Program-made: the position numbers and the translations under genes
Assembly: GCA_045652765.1 (NCBI GenBank)
Contig: JAZOLG010000020.1
Span: forward strand, 1 to 64,000
Length of the DNA stretch: 64,000 bases
DNA from: UBA1231 sp045652765
GTDB taxonomy: Bacteria > Bacillota_I > Bacilli_A > ML615J-28 > CAG-313
Direction: 5' to 3'
Notes under the pieces: generated by a model
The model's input: only the letters and a program-made list of their open reading frames with translations
Told to the model about the DNA's origin: nothing
Database searches by the model: none
Part shown: positions 34,571 through 43,034 of the stretch, piece after piece
Layout of the letters: every line of letters begins with the position of its first letter
Numbering within the stretch: the stretch's first letter is position 1

Positions 34571-34647
34571 TTGGTAAAATTTACATAAATATATATTCAT
34601 AAAATTCCAATCTTGACAAATAATAAATTTGACAGGAGGTGCGAATC

Positions 34648-34845
34648 ATGAATAGTACAACTTCAAAAAGCAGATCAAATGCTAACTACCAACAAAACCA
34701 AGCATCTGGTATGAAGTATGAAATTGCTAACGAATTAGGCGTTAACTTAGGTCCAGACGCAACTGCTCGTGAAAACGGTACAGTTGGTGGCGAAATGACA
34801 AAACGTTTAGTTTCTATGGCTAAATCAAACTTAACTTCAAAATAG
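34648..34845 (+). CDS. Alpha/beta-type small acid-soluble spore protein
   Basis: A 65-residue SASP. The core reads GMKYEIANELGVNLGPDATA then RENGTVGGEMTKRLVSMAKS, closely matching Bacillus SspA/SspB ([33 protein letters not shown], given here only by its positions). The GPR-protease site lies at E25-I-A. Such proteins coat spore DNA and are made only in the forespore under sigma-G. The start is ATG 34648 behind a near-perfect GACAGGAGGTGCG. No sigma-A promoter with a good -10 is present just upstream. I could not find a clear sigma-G box either. Strong evidence that the organism sporulates. Confidence 0.95.
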   Translation: MNSTTSKSRSNANYQQNQASGMKYEIANELGVNLGPDATARENGTVGGEMTKRLVSMAKSNLTSK

Positions 34846-34856
34846 TTAATATTAAT

Positions 34857-34887
34857 TAAAAAAGTACTTGCTTAAGTACTTTTTTTC
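34857..34887 (+). terminator. Terminator after SASP gene
   Basis: Stem AAAAAGTACTT / AAGTACTTTTT with GCTT loop. Confidence 0.9.
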
Positions 34888-34941
34888 TTTACAAATAAAT
34901 AGATTTATGGTATTATGATTTAGCATATAAGGAGAGATTTT

Positions 34942-35496
34942 ATGGAAAATTTAGAATTAACAAAAAATCGTATGTTAGAGGTTGAAGAAAAATTATCAGA
35001 GTATAATAATCTAATTATTGAAAATGATCCTAAATCTTTAACTAAAGAATTTGAGGAAGAATATCGTGCATTACAAAAAGAATATGAAGAATTAAAACTA
35101 ATTTTAAATGAAGAAAAAAATGAAATGAAAGAAAAAGTTGAATCTTTCTTTAATAAAGTTTCATTAGGTTTATTCTTTTATTTTGTAATAATGTTTATAT
35201 TAGCTTTTCCATTAATCGAATATTTAATTGGATTTGAAAGTTCACTTGCAATTCTAGAAAGAATTGGTGAATCAACAAAAAGTTTTACTGAGTTACAAGT
35301 TAAAACACTTGCTGTAATTGGTTTTGTTGCATATCCATTTATTCTAACAATTATTAATACTATTGTTGGATTAATCTTTGTTCGCTCAAAAGAAAATAAA
35401 AAAGTATATTTTATTTGGAATATTATTTTTGCTTTACTTGTAGTAATTAGTGTAATTTGGGGTATTGTTTTTTTAAGTAATCAGGTGTTTGCATAA
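34942..35496 (+). CDS. Hypothetical membrane protein with N-terminal coiled coil
   Basis: A 184-residue protein. Residues 1-70 form a highly charged helix (ENLELTKNRMLEVEEKLSEY, EYEELKLILNEEKNEMKEKV) likely to be a coiled coil. Three membrane helices follow (about 75-95, 125-147 and 155-180). No family recognised. RBS AAGGAGAGATTT. The next gene, a TrmH-type methyltransferase, starts 1 base after its stop, so they are co-transcribed. Confidence 0.6.
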   Translation: MENLELTKNRMLEVEEKLSEYNNLIIENDPKSLTKEFEEEYRALQKEYEELKLILNEEKNEMKEKVESFFNKVSLGLFFYFVIMFILAFPLIEYLIGFESSLAILERIGESTKSFTELQVKTLAVIGFVAYPFILTIINTIVGLIFVRSKENKKVYFIWNIIFALLVVISVIWGIVFLSNQVFA

Positions 35497-35497
35497 T

Positions 35498-36235
35498 ATG
35501 GAAATAATTAAGTCAACTACAAATCCTAAAATAAAATATTACTTAAGTCTTCGCAAAAGAAGCGAAAGATATAGTGAACAAAAATTTCTTGTTGAGGGCT
35601 TACATCTAACTGAAGAAGCGTATAAAAATAATTTATTAGAAGTTGTTTTGTCTACTGACGAAGCGGTATTAGAAAAATTTAATAATGCAAAACAAATTTT
35701 AGTTAATGAAATAGTCATTAACAAATTATCAACGACAACAACACCACAAAATATCATAGGTGTTGTTAAAATGAAAAATAATGAATTTAACAGTCAAGAT
35801 AAATATGTTGTTTTAGATGACATCAATGATCCAGGAAATTTTGGAACAATCATTAGAACAGCTCTTGCACTTGGTGTTAAAGATATTATAGTTAGTCCTA
35901 ATACAGTCGATGAATATAATGAAAAAACTTTACGAGCAACTCAAGGCGCTATTTTTAAAGCCAACATTTTAAGACTCGACTTAGAAGAAGCATATCAAAA
36001 ATTAAAGGAAGAACATATTCCTATTATAACAACTAGTTTACAAGCAAAATACAAATTAAGTGAAATGCCAAAAATAAATCGTTTTGCGGTTGTTCTTGGT
36101 AATGAAGCAAGAGGTATAAGTGAAATATCAAAAACAAATAGCGATGAGTCAATCATTATACCTTTACAAAATGATATTGAATCACTTAATGTTGCGATTG
36201 CGTTTAGTATCGTTTTATATAGTTTAATCAACTAA
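35498..36235 (+). CDS. TrmH/SpoU-family RNA 2'-O-methyltransferase
   Basis: A 245-residue SPOUT methyltransferase. A short N-terminal substrate-binding region (SLRKRSERYSEQKFLVEG) precedes the knot domain. Its three family motifs are present: YVVLDDINDPGNFGTIIRTA, VLGNEARGIS, and IPLQNDIESLNVAIAFSIVLY (cited as IESLNVAIAFSI). It uses AdoMet to methylate ribose 2'-OH in rRNA or tRNA, probably 23S rRNA. The start is ATG 35498; the TTG at 35489 is less likely. Confidence 0.9.
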   Translation: MEIIKSTTNPKIKYYLSLRKRSERYSEQKFLVEGLHLTEEAYKNNLLEVVLSTDEAVLEKFNNAKQILVNEIVINKLSTTTTPQNIIGVVKMKNNEFNSQDKYVVLDDINDPGNFGTIIRTALALGVKDIIVSPNTVDEYNEKTLRATQGAIFKANILRLDLEEAYQKLKEEHIPIITTSLQAKYKLSEMPKINRFAVVLGNEARGISEISKTNSDESIIIPLQNDIESLNVAIAFSIVLYSLIN

Positions 36236-36252
36236 AGAAAGGAGAAACCGAT

Positions 36253-37527
36253 ATGGGTAAATGGTATCCACTAGATAACGCTGCACAAATCTTTCCAGCC
36301 TTAATTAAGAAGAAAGATACCAATTCTTTTAGATTATCAGCTCTATTGTATGAAGACGTGGATCCTAATATTTTAAAAGATGCTATTTCTAAAACATTAG
36401 AAAGATATCCTACTTTTAAGGTATTACTTCGCAAAGGGTTATTTTGGTATTATTTAAATGAAAATCCATTTGAACCAGTGGTCAGAAAAGAAGACCCATA
36501 TTTCTGTGAGTCTCAAAACTTTAGAAAACAAAATTATTATTTATTTAATGTAATGTATTGTGGCAGAAGAATTTCTATTGATGTTTTCCATGGTCTAACT
36601 GATGGTAATGGAGGAATGGAATTTTTAAAATCTTTGGTCTATAATTACTTATTGTTGAAAGGTTATAATATTCCTGATGAAGGTAAGGTTCTAACTAATG
36701 CCTTTGAACAATTATTAGATGAATCACAAGATAGTTTTGCATATAATTATCAAAAAGATGTAAAGCAAAAAAGTCAAGAATCAAAAGCTTTCCAAATGAC
36801 TGGTAAAGTGCATAAAGACAATTGGACATCAGCCATTCAAGCAATTATGGAATTAGATAGTTTAAAAACTGCTTCAAAAAAATATAATGTGACTATTACA
36901 GAATACTTAGGTGCATTATTAGTATTTGCTATTCATCAAGAATATCAAATTAAAGAAAAAAATAAAAAGAATAAAAAAAGACCAATTAGATTGTTTGTTC
37001 CAGTCAATGTACGTAAGTATTTTAAATCAAAAACATTAAGAAATTTTGTATTATTTATTCGAACAACATCACAGTTCAAAGATGATGTTACATTTGATGA
37101 AGTATTAATGCATATCAAAGATACTTTTAAGAAAGAAATTAATCAAGAACAAATGCTTGCAAGACTTAAAACTAATATGAAACTGGAAAAGAATTTCTTT
37201 GTTCGTTTCATGCCTCTTGCAATTAAAGTATTAATTATTCGTGCTGTTTATAGTTTTATTGGAACTGGATCAAATACAATATCTTTTTCTAATTTGGGTT
37301 TAATGGAAGTTCCAAGCGAAATGATTAAATACGTAGAAAGATTTGATTTTGCAAATGGCGCATCAAGTCGTTCACCAATTAATGCGAGCCTAGTAACTTA
37401 TAATAATCAAGCTGTTTTAACATTTGCAGGTGCAATCATTGAAAGAAAATTACAGAAGAAAGTCATTGAAATGCTTCAAAGTGATGGTGTTAAACTCCAC
37501 GTTGAAACAAATGATCTAGAGGTGTAA
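36253..37527 (+). CDS. Condensation-superfamily acyltransferase (alcohol acetyltransferase-like)
   Basis: A 424-residue protein with the CoA-dependent acyltransferase fold. The catalytic HxxxDG motif is DVFHGLTDGNGGMEFL near residues 113-128. The N-terminal WYPLDNAAQIFPALIKK and SAILYEDVD-like strand, and the C-terminal SNLGLMEVP, are typical of the alcohol acetyltransferase/PapA5-like branch. It would transfer an acyl group to an alcohol or lipid. It sits in front of a zinc-ribbon/membrane protein with a 1-base gap, a pairing seen in gut Firmicutes. RBS AAAGGAGAAACC. Confidence 0.75.
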   Translation: MGKWYPLDNAAQIFPALIKKKDTNSFRLSALLYEDVDPNILKDAISKTLERYPTFKVLLRKGLFWYYLNENPFEPVVRKEDPYFCESQNFRKQNYYLFNVMYCGRRISIDVFHGLTDGNGGMEFLKSLVYNYLLLKGYNIPDEGKVLTNAFEQLLDESQDSFAYNYQKDVKQKSQESKAFQMTGKVHKDNWTSAIQAIMELDSLKTASKKYNVTITEYLGALLVFAIHQEYQIKEKNKKNKKRPIRLFVPVNVRKYFKSKTLRNFVLFIRTTSQFKDDVTFDEVLMHIKDTFKKEINQEQMLARLKTNMKLEKNFFVRFMPLAIKVLIIRAVYSFIGTGSNTISFSNLGLMEVPSEMIKYVERFDFANGASSRSPINASLVTYNNQAVLTFAGAIIERKLQKKVIEMLQSDGVKLHVETNDLEV

Positions 37528-37528
37528 G

Positions 37529-38212
37529 ATGAAAAGATGTCCATCATGCAATATAAATTATGATACTGATCGAAAATCATGTCCATTTTGTCGCGAAATA
37601 CTAGAAGAAATAAGTGAATCAAAATTTCAAGCATATCCTAAATACAAAGAAACCAAAACTAAGAAAAGAATGGTTGAAAAAATCTTTATATTCTTAAGTA
37701 TTGTTTCTGTTGTTATTTGTGCGATTTCTAATTATTATGACTATAGAGCCGGACACACGTATTTATGGAGTGTAGTTGTACTAATTGGAATTATATTACT
37801 TTGGGTTTTCATTCGTGGAATTATTATTTCTAATCGATATTTTGCTGAAAGGTTTTTATTTGTAATACTATTACTTCAATTAATGATGATGTCAATAGAA
37901 TTAATTGATATAAAATATTGGCATTTAGATTGGTCTTTAACATATATGTTACCAATACTTACTGTATGTTATCTTGGAACATTAGTATTATATTCAATGA
38001 TTAAACCAATAAAATTTGCTGAATTCTTCATATATATTTTATTAATTTCCCTTGCTGCTGTTTCTCAAATATTATTAGTAATTTTTAATAAAGTGTCTAT
38101 TGATTGGCCAATCTTAGCATCTTCATTAACCGGATTATTTGTAATTATAGGGATAATTTTATTTCCTACAAAAACAGCGAAAGAAGAACTTAAGAAAAGA
38201 CTAAGAGCATAA
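37529..38212 (+). CDS. Zinc-ribbon membrane protein (DUF6320-like)
   Basis: A 227-residue protein. The N terminus CPSCNINYDTDRKSCPFCRE is a four-Cys zinc ribbon (residues 4-22). It is followed by six membrane helices from about residue 48 to 215. No catalytic motif. Its co-translation with the acyltransferase suggests it anchors or supplies substrate to that enzyme at the membrane. The family name rests on the recurring pair and is tentative. Confidence 0.6.
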   Translation: MKRCPSCNINYDTDRKSCPFCREILEEISESKFQAYPKYKETKTKKRMVEKIFIFLSIVSVVICAISNYYDYRAGHTYLWSVVVLIGIILLWVFIRGIIISNRYFAERFLFVILLLQLMMMSIELIDIKYWHLDWSLTYMLPILTVCYLGTLVLYSMIKPIKFAEFFIYILLISLAAVSQILLVIFNKVSIDWPILASSLTGLFVIIGIILFPTKTAKEELKKRLRA

Positions 38213-38244
38213 GAGTTAAATAGATTTCTGTTTAACTCTTTTTA
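38211..38244 (+). terminator. Terminator after DUF6320-like gene
   Basis: 10-bp stem AAGAGTTAAA / TTTAACTCTT with T-rich tail. Confidence 0.88.
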
Positions 38245-38311
38245 AATTATATGATTAGACTAAAATACAATGATATGATATAATATACTAACAAATAATG
38301 AGGATACACAT

Positions 38312-38974
38312 ATGAAACTATTTTACAAAATAATAGGCGTATTTATAGGTACAATGATTATGGGATTTGGAGTTGCGATGTTTGACCTATCTAGTTTAGG
38401 TTTTGATGCATTATCAGCTTTAGTTATTTCATTACAAAATCTCATTCATGTTACTTATTCTTTGGCTTATATTTTATTAAACTTAATTTTTTTGATATTT
38501 ATGATCATTTTTTTAAGAAATCAAATTGGAATTGGTACAATCATTAACTATTTATTTACAGGCATATTTTGTGATATATTTATGTTCATATTTAAATTAG
38601 TTAACTTGAATCATTCACATTTATTAATTATTAATATAATTTATGGATTAATTGGAGTATTATTATTAGCACTTGGTATTGCGATATATGCTAACGCAAA
38701 CCTAGGCCTAACACCGTATGATTCAATACCTATTATTATCACTAAGTACGTAAGACTATTTAATAAACCGATTAAATTCCATTTTGCGAGAAAAATAATT
38801 GATGGAGTTTGTTTATCTTTAGCATTAGTTATTGGCATATTAATTCTTAAACAAACAAATATTATTGGAATTAATACAATCATTCCTTTAATAGTTATAG
38901 GATATTTAGTAAGTTTCTTTAGTAAAATAGTAAATAAATATATATATAAAACAAAAAATGATATGTTTAATTAA
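38312..38974 (+). CDS. YczE/YyaS-type membrane protein
   Basis: A 220-residue protein with about five to six helices. The beginning (IIGVFIGTMIMGFGVAMFDLSSLGFDALSAL) and the repeated half later (ALGIAIYANANLGLTPYDSIPI) show the internal duplication of the YitT/YczE group, with the G.A....a.LG..P.D motif in each half. YczE-type proteins are membrane proteins of unclear function, some needed for lipopeptide production. RBS TGAGGATACAC. It forms a single-gene unit. Confidence 0.75.
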   Translation: MKLFYKIIGVFIGTMIMGFGVAMFDLSSLGFDALSALVISLQNLIHVTYSLAYILLNLIFLIFMIIFLRNQIGIGTIINYLFTGIFCDIFMFIFKLVNLNHSHLLIINIIYGLIGVLLLALGIAIYANANLGLTPYDSIPIIITKYVRLFNKPIKFHFARKIIDGVCLSLALVIGILILKQTNIIGINTIIPLIVIGYLVSFFSKIVNKYIYKTKNDMFN

Positions 38975-39006
38975 AAAAAGGAAAGATTTAATCTTTCCTT
39001 TTTTAT
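38973..39006. terminator. Bidirectional terminator
   Basis: Stem AAAAAAGGAAAGAT / ATCTTTCCTTTTTT with TTA loop between convergent genes. Confidence 0.9.
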
Positions 39007-40643
39007 TACACATTAAAGCAACTTCCACCAATAAATTCACGAATTAGTGAATTACATGGTATTGAATCTTCTTCAATTTCTGTGAAATATTTTAAATATT
39101 TAATTAAACGATTAGCAGTAATATAAAATTCACTTTCATTAGATATTTCTTTTAATAAAGGCATGGCGTATTTTTTAAGAACACAAAGTTCATATGAAAG
39201 AGCAGAGTTATAAACATAATTAGATTGTTCTTGATGAGGATAAATCCATTTAAATTCACCATTTCTTACAGACTTCCACATATCCATAGTTTTTTCAGCG
39301 CTAGCATTTCTAAATTCTTTATCCCGAACGATACGACGTAATAGTCTTAAATCTGTTGTAGAAATAGGTGTATGATTATCCATATTCACCTGAATTTGTG
39401 GTGAAATAAAGATTTTAAATTTTTGATGTTTAGGAATAGAAGAACTCATTTGTTCATTTAAAGCATGAATACCCTCAATAATAATTGGTGAATTTTGCGG
39501 TACTTTAACTTTATGTCCCTTTACTCGTCTAGCAATAGTAAAATCAAATCTTGGCACATCAACTTCTTCACCATTGATTAGTTTATACATATGTTCGTTA
39601 AATAATTCAATATCTAAAGTATTAATATCTTCCAAATCTAATTTACCATCAGGACCTGGTAGAATCTTATCTCGATCAATATAATAGTCATCCATTGAAA
39701 TAGTATATGGTGTAATGCCTCTTGACATTAACGCAATTCTTAAACGATTGGAAAATGTTGTTTTACCACTACTACTTGGTCCAGCAATTAAAATCAAACG
39801 AATATTTTCAATGTCTTTCGCAATCATATCACTAAGTTCAGCTAACATATTATTATGTTTTGTTTCGCAAATTTGCACGAAATCTCTTGTGTTTTCCTTG
39901 ACACGATCATTAATTTTGTCAACTGTTTCAGCATTAACAGTATGGGCCCATTTAGATGCGGCTTTTAAAGTTTTACCATAGATAATCGATTCTTCAAATG
40001 GTGGAATTTCACCATTATATTCTGATCTAGGATATTGAATTATTAAACCTGGAGAATATGGTTTAATTTCAAACTTATTAATATATCCTGTACTTGGAGC
40101 CATATATGCATGCATATAGTTATAGTAATTTCCACATTTATATAGGTGAACTAACGTTTCAGGGCGATATGCTAATATGTCTAATTTATCATGAAGATTG
40201 AACTCTTTATATATTCTTTCAGCTTCATCCAAGTCAACAGTAACACGTTCAATTGGTAAGTCTTCTAAAACTAATTTTTGAATATAGTTTTTAATATTGT
40301 TTGAAACAGTCATATCAATAATAAAATTTGGTGTTTCTGATTTAACAAAGATCGAACGAGATACATTATAGCTGAAACGGACAATAACATTTGGATATAA
40401 ATCGTGAAAAGCTTTCGCAAGCATATAACGTAATGTTGCTTCATAAGTCTTCATTGATTCAGTATTATCAATGCCTAAAAACTCAATTTCAGCACTTTTA
40501 TTAAGAACGTATGTAAGTTCTCTAAGTCTTCCGTTTACTTTACATGTGTAATAATTTTTTTGAACACTTGGATCTAATAATTCTAATAGACGTGTTCCTT
40601 TTTTAATTGTTTTTGTTGTTTCATTTAATTTAACTTTTATCAT
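39006..40643 (-). CDS. Nucleoside (uridine-type) kinase with N-terminal TGS/ThrRS-like domains
   Basis: A 545-residue fusion. Residues 1-60 are a TGS domain. About 70-240 resemble the threonyl-tRNA synthetase editing-type SAD region (AKAFHDLYP). The C-terminal half is a uridine-kinase-like P-loop domain with LIAGPSSSGKTTFSNRL near residue 293, SMDDYYIDRDK, and FISPQIQVNMD. Stand-alone proteins of this build are common in Firmicutes and annotated as nucleoside kinase; the reason for the synthetase-like front is unknown. Minus-strand RBS AGTGGTGATTAT. Confidence 0.88.
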   Translation of the reverse strand: MIKVKLNETTKTIKKGTRLLELLDPSVQKNYYTCKVNGRLRELTYVLNKSAEIEFLGIDNTESMKTYEATLRYMLAKAFHDLYPNVIVRFSYNVSRSIFVKSETPNFIIDMTVSNNIKNYIQKLVLEDLPIERVTVDLDEAERIYKEFNLHDKLDILAYRPETLVHLYKCGNYYNYMHAYMAPSTGYINKFEIKPYSPGLIIQYPRSEYNGEIPPFEESIIYGKTLKAASKWAHTVNAETVDKINDRVKENTRDFVQICETKHNNMLAELSDMIAKDIENIRLILIAGPSSSGKTTFSNRLRIALMSRGITPYTISMDDYYIDRDKILPGPDGKLDLEDINTLDIELFNEHMYKLINGEEVDVPRFDFTIARRVKGHKVKVPQNSPIIIEGIHALNEQMSSSIPKHQKFKIFISPQIQVNMDNHTPISTTDLRLLRRIVRDKEFRNASAEKTMDMWKSVRNGEFKWIYPHQEQSNYVYNSALSYELCVLKKYAMPLLKEISNESEFYITANRLIKYLKYFTEIEEDSIPCNSLIREFIGGSCFNV

Positions 40644-40763
40644 ATAATCACCACTTATATTTTAACCGAAAAATAAATTTCAATCAAGTATTTTGCAATT
40701 AGCAAATTTCAACATAATATGAATTAATATTATGATAGACTATTTAATAATATGATGCTTTAC

Positions 40764-40792
40764 TTGACTATTTATTAATTTTATGGTATTAT
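40764..40792 (+). promoter_or_regulatory. Promoter of rimP-nusA-infB operon
   Basis: TTGACT (40764-40769), 17-bp spacer, TATTAT (40787-40792); start of transcription near 40800. Confidence 0.75.
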
Positions 40793-40820
40793 TATATTAC
40801 CTGATTAATCATGCTAATTC

Positions 40821-40848
40821 GAGTGAGCTTCTGCTCACTCTTTAATTT
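40821..40848 (+). promoter_or_regulatory. Leader attenuator hairpin, likely NusA-dependent terminator
   Basis: Perfect 8-bp GC-containing stem GAGTGAGC / GCTCACTC with TTCT loop, about 20 bases into the transcript. It is followed by an interrupted U tract TTTAATTT. It lies between the promoter and the rimP RBS, so it is a leader terminator rather than the end of another gene (the next gene upstream runs the other way). An imperfect U tract is what makes a terminator depend on NusA. The Bacillus nusA operon is autoregulated this way. Confidence 0.6.
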
Positions 40849-40867
40849 GGAAAGTGAGGTTTTAAAA

Positions 40868-41347
40868 ATGACCGAATTAGAAAAGAAAATTTGGGATATG
40901 ACATTACCAATATGTGAAAAAAACAATGTCGAACTAGTAGAGGTAAATTTTAAGAAAGTTCATAATGAATATATTTTAGAAGTTTTAATTGATAACGAAG
41001 AAGGCATTACTTTAGATGATGCGACAAACGTTAATCAAGAATTAAGTGATTTATTAGATGTAGTAGATCCAATTGACACTAGTTATTGTTTAGAAGTGTC
41101 ATCGGTAGGTGCAGAACGTGAACTTAAAAATGATGCACATCTTACAAAGGCGATAGGTAAATATGTAAATGTTAAAACTTATGAAAAGATTCAAATTGAT
41201 AAATATTTAGTAAAAGAATTTGAAGGTGATCTTGTTTCATTTAATGAAGAAGAATATGTAATTGAAACAATGGTAAAAACTAGAAAAATAACAGTTAATG
41301 TAAAAAGACAGTTAGTTGCGAAAATCAGACTAGCAATAAAATTTTAG
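40868..41347 (+). CDS. rimP: Ribosome maturation factor RimP
   Basis: A 159-residue 30S assembly factor. Typical segments are ELVEVNFKKVHNEYILEVLIDNEEGITLDDA and YCLEVSSVGAERELKN (the family's LEVSSPGLDRPL site; here SVGAERE). The start is ATG 40868 behind GTGAGG; a frame-extending start at 40811 runs through the leader hairpin and is rejected. First gene of the conserved rimP-nusA-ylxR-ylxQ-infB-rbfA operon. Confidence 0.93.
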   Translation: MTELEKKIWDMTLPICEKNNVELVEVNFKKVHNEYILEVLIDNEEGITLDDATNVNQELSDLLDVVDPIDTSYCLEVSSVGAERELKNDAHLTKAIGKYVNVKTYEKIQIDKYLVKEFEGDLVSFNEEEYVIETMVKTRKITVNVKRQLVAKIRLAIKF

Positions 41348-41356
41348 AGGTGAATT

Positions 41357-42436
41357 ATGACAAGCAAAGTTTTATATGAAATGATAGAATTAGTTGCACA
41401 AGAAAGAAATCTAGTTGTAGAAGATGTTATGGAAAAAGTAGCAGTTGCTCTAAAAAAAGCTTGTGCACTTGAAGGATTTAGTGGTGATGTTCAAATTGAG
41501 TTTTTTCCAGATAAGAAAAAAATTCGTGCAATTGAATATAAATATGTAGTTGCTGAAATCGATCCAGAAGGACAACCTGGTCAAATCTTATTAGAAGATG
41601 CAAAATTAATTAAAGATCGTGTAAGAGTTGGTTCAACAATTAGACATGAAATTAGTATTGAAAAGAATATTGGTCGTAAAGGCGCAACTCAATTTAAACA
41701 ATTATTCACTCAAGGCTTAAAAGAACTTGGTAGAAAACGTGCATATGAATTCTTTAAAGATCGCGAAAATGAAATGATTACTGCGAAAGTTCATAAAGTA
41801 TTAGAAGATGCTTATATTTTAGGTATTGGTTTAGATTATGACGCATATATGCCTAAACAAGAAGCACTACCAAATGAAACATTATCACTAGGTGATGAAG
41901 TTAAAGTATACATTGTAAAAGTTGAAGAAACTGGAAAAGGTCCAAAAGTTTTTGTCTCAAGAAAACATGTTGGTATCGTAAAAAGATTATTCGAAACATA
42001 TATTCCAGAAGTATCTGATGGAACTATTGAAATAGTTAACATCGCAAGAGACGCTGGTTCTAGAACAAAAATTGGTATTCGTACTGATGATGTTAACTTA
42101 GAACCTAAAGGTGCTTGTGTTGGTTTACAAGGTTCAAGAATTAGACAAGTTAATAATGCATTAAACGGAGAAAGAATTGACATCTTTGTATGGCAAAACG
42201 ATCCAGTACAATTAATTGCTCAAGCCTTAACACCAGCAAGAGCAATGAGTGTACTAGTAACACCTGAAACTCGTCAAGCATTAGTAATTGTTCCTGATAT
42301 GCAATATTCACTTGCGATTGGTAAGGCTGGTCAAAATGCTCGTCTTGCATCACAAGTTACTGGATGGAAAATTGACATTAAAGATGAATCAACTGCATAT
42401 CGTGAAAAATTAAAATTTAAGATTAATGTTCTTTAA
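41357..42436 (+). CDS. nusA: Transcription factor NusA
   Basis: A 359-residue elongation/termination factor. An N-terminal RNA polymerase-binding domain (LVVEDVMEKVAVALKKAC) is followed by an S1 domain (about 135-200) and two KH domains with GACVGLQGSRIRQV and LAIGKAGQNARLAS. It ends after the KH2 region without acidic repeats, as in Bacilli. It influences pausing and termination and probably regulates its own operon through the leader hairpin at 40821. RBS AGAGGTGAATT. Confidence 0.97.
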   Translation: MTSKVLYEMIELVAQERNLVVEDVMEKVAVALKKACALEGFSGDVQIEFFPDKKKIRAIEYKYVVAEIDPEGQPGQILLEDAKLIKDRVRVGSTIRHEISIEKNIGRKGATQFKQLFTQGLKELGRKRAYEFFKDRENEMITAKVHKVLEDAYILGIGLDYDAYMPKQEALPNETLSLGDEVKVYIVKVEETGKGPKVFVSRKHVGIVKRLFETYIPEVSDGTIEIVNIARDAGSRTKIGIRTDDVNLEPKGACVGLQGSRIRQVNNALNGERIDIFVWQNDPVQLIAQALTPARAMSVLVTPETRQALVIVPDMQYSLAIGKAGQNARLASQVTGWKIDIKDESTAYREKLKFKINVL

Positions 42437-42448
42437 TAAGGTGATCTA

Positions 42449-42706
42449 ATGAAAGAGAAAAAGATCCCTCTAAGAAAGTGTGTAATAACAGGTGAACAAC
42501 ACCCAAAAAGTGAAATGTTTCGCGTTGTTAGAACGCCAGATGGTGATGTTGTCATTGATTTGATTGGTAAAGTCAAAGGACATGGAGCTTATGTTTCCAA
42601 AGACAAAAAAGTAATCGAAATGGCAAGAAAGAAAAAAACATTAAATCGTGCATTGGAAATTGAAGTTCCAGAAACTATATATGATGAACTTATAGAAAAA
42701 CTATAG
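42449..42706 (+). CDS. ylxR: YlxR-family protein (RNase P modulator, RnpM)
   Basis: An 85-residue basic protein. Opening KKIPLRKCVITGEQHPKSEMFRVVRTPDG and KGHGAYVSKD (family motif GRGAYiC.d) identify YlxR/COG2740. B. subtilis RnpM binds RNase P RNA and tunes its activity. The conserved position in the nusA-infB operon supports the call. RBS AAGGTGATCTA. Confidence 0.93.
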   Translation: MKEKKIPLRKCVITGEQHPKSEMFRVVRTPDGDVVIDLIGKVKGHGAYVSKDKKVIEMARKKKTLNRALEIEVPETIYDELIEKL

Positions 42707-42713
42707 GTGAAAC

Positions 42714-43013
42714 ATGGATAAAAGATTAAATTATTTAGGGCTTGCAAGAAGAAGTAGACACTTAATTGCAGGTACTGATTCTACAATCACAGCCCTACAA
42801 AATAATAAATTACATCTAATTGTTCTAGCAAGTGATGCATCTTTGAGTACTAAAGACAAAGTAATAAAAAAAGCTTTTTTCTACAAAGTACCAGTATTAG
42901 ATATATATAATATATCATCAATAAGCCAAGCAACTGGAATCAAAAACCCCGTTGTATGCGGAATTGATGATTTAGGACTTGCAAAAGCAATCTTAGAAAT
43001 AAAAGAAAGCTAA
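42714..43013 (+). CDS. ylxQ: YlxQ, L7Ae-family RNA-binding protein
   Basis: A 99-residue L7Ae/L30e-fold protein: LNYLGLARRSRHLIAGTDST, LIVLASDASLSTKDKV, YKVPVLDIYNISS. It belongs to the kink-turn-binding group and always sits between ylxR and infB. Precise role unknown. It starts 7 bases after ylxR. Confidence 0.9.
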   Translation: MDKRLNYLGLARRSRHLIAGTDSTITALQNNKLHLIVLASDASLSTKDKVIKKAFFYKVPVLDIYNISSISQATGIKNPVVCGIDDLGLAKAILEIKES

Positions 43014-43034
43014 TAATTGAAAGAAGGTGGCCCG

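Noticed and set aside
34611..34634. Sigma-A promoter just upstream of the SASP gene (TTGACA at 34614)
   Set aside because: No -10 element follows at 16-18 bases; the RBS occupies that position. A sigma-G promoter is expected but I could not identify one convincingly.
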